Assembly (NCBI RefSeq): GCF_019448085.1
Contig: NZ_JAGFNZ010000006.1
Span: 1-64,000 of the forward strand
From: Caproiciproducens faecalis
GTDB lineage: Bacteria; Bacillota; Clostridia; Oscillospirales; Acutalibacteraceae
Reading direction: 5' to 3'
DNA: 64,000 nucleotides
Shown here: in pieces, positions 63,915-64,000 of the stretch
How positions within the stretch are numbered: position 1 is the first letter of the stretch
How the letters are laid out: every line of letters starts with the position of its first letter
Notes under the pieces: model-generated
What the model saw: the letters and a program-made list of their open reading frames with translations, nothing else
What the model was told of the DNA's origin: nothing
Databases searched by the model: none
Position numbers and translations under genes: made by a program

Positions 63915-64000
63915 TGTAAATATATAGCTTCCTTACAAATTTAACGTTTTTCCAGTGTTTCTTCAGATACGGCATTGCATAATAGTCCAGGCCAAAGACT
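63907..64000 (-). CDS. C-terminus of a probable Ndh2-type NADH dehydrogenase (partial)
   Basis: The last 31 codons of a gene entering from the right edge read ...GLDYYAMPYLKKHW... and end LYIYND. A basic, aromatic C-terminal tail like this is what I expect for the EET-type Ndh2, which has extra membrane helices, and gene order in EET loci supports it. The fragment is too short to prove the family. Confidence 0.45.
   Translation of the reverse strand, partial: VFGLDYYAMPYLKKHWKNVKFVRKLYIYND

Overview
The window looks like chromosome from an anaerobic, spore-forming Clostridia member, most likely of the Oscillospiraceae/Ruminococcaceae type. The evidence is a spoIIAA-spoIIAB-sigF sporulation operon, a six-gene Rnf complex, a 2-hydroxyacyl-CoA dehydratase-activase pair, Gram-positive ribosome binding sites (AGGAGG) and TTGACA/TATAAT promoters. 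The placement is inferred from gene content and 16S character; no alignment was run.

Layout. 1-1271: 5' part of a 16S rRNA gene on the minus strand, running off the left edge, with tandem promoters at 1501-1590. 1.7-2.6 kb: metA (+). 2.7-8.2 kb (-): sigF-spoIIAB-spoIIAA, folC, valS. 8.4-13.3 kb: a LURP-one-like protein, a DUF3810-type membrane zinc protein, a PASTA pseudokinase, yebC and a flavin reductase. 13.7-18.3 kb (+): two-gene acyl-CoA dehydratase activase/dehydratase-like system, then mscL. 18.4-23.3 kb: beta-CASP nuclease, exonuclease III, cyclophilin and an ABC exporter. 23.3-34.4 kb (-): a nucleoside uptake and salvage locus (lacI-type regulator, deoB, deoD, BMP/ABC importer, deoC, cdd, HAD phosphatase, pdp) with a palindromic operator on the lacI promoter. 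34.5-39.4 kb (-): corA, metNIQ, trmB and a YbaK-type deacylase. 39.8-48.4 kb (+): a membrane diguanylate cyclase, apbE and rnfCDGEAB. 48.55 kb: tRNA-Leu(CAA), followed by two 171/172-bp tandem repeats that each end in a copy of the tRNA 3' end. 49.2-53.1 kb: a small accessory block (PadR, polyferredoxin, flavodoxin, a STAS-like protein, a helical protein, a Cys-rich copper-binding protein) closed by a degenerate copy of the same repeat. 53.1-64 kb (-): a long run of tightly packed genes that looks like a flavin-based extracellular electron transfer (EET) locus.

Most interesting region: the right end. In transcription order it holds the 3' end of a probable Ndh2-type NADH dehydrogenase, a polyprenyl diphosphate synthase (DmkB-like), a MenA/DmkA-like prenyltransferase, a NusG-II membrane protein and a Gx-transporter-like membrane protein (EetA/EetB-type pair), a two-domain PplA-like lipoprotein and an ApbE/FmnB lipoprotein flavin transferase. 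It then continues without a clear break into UbiD-, UbiA- and UbiX-family genes resembling the late futalosine-menaquinone enzymes (MqnL/MqnP/MqnM), and an SsuABC-like ABC importer with its own lipoprotein receptor. No early menaquinone gene is present in the window. The working hypothesis is that the cell imports an aromatic quinone precursor (or prenylates an internal one), converts it to a demethylmenaquinone and uses that as the membrane carrier between Ndh2 and flavinylated PplA. Together with the nearby apbE-rnf operon, the right third of the window holds two flavin-dependent electron-transfer systems, each with its own flavin transferase.
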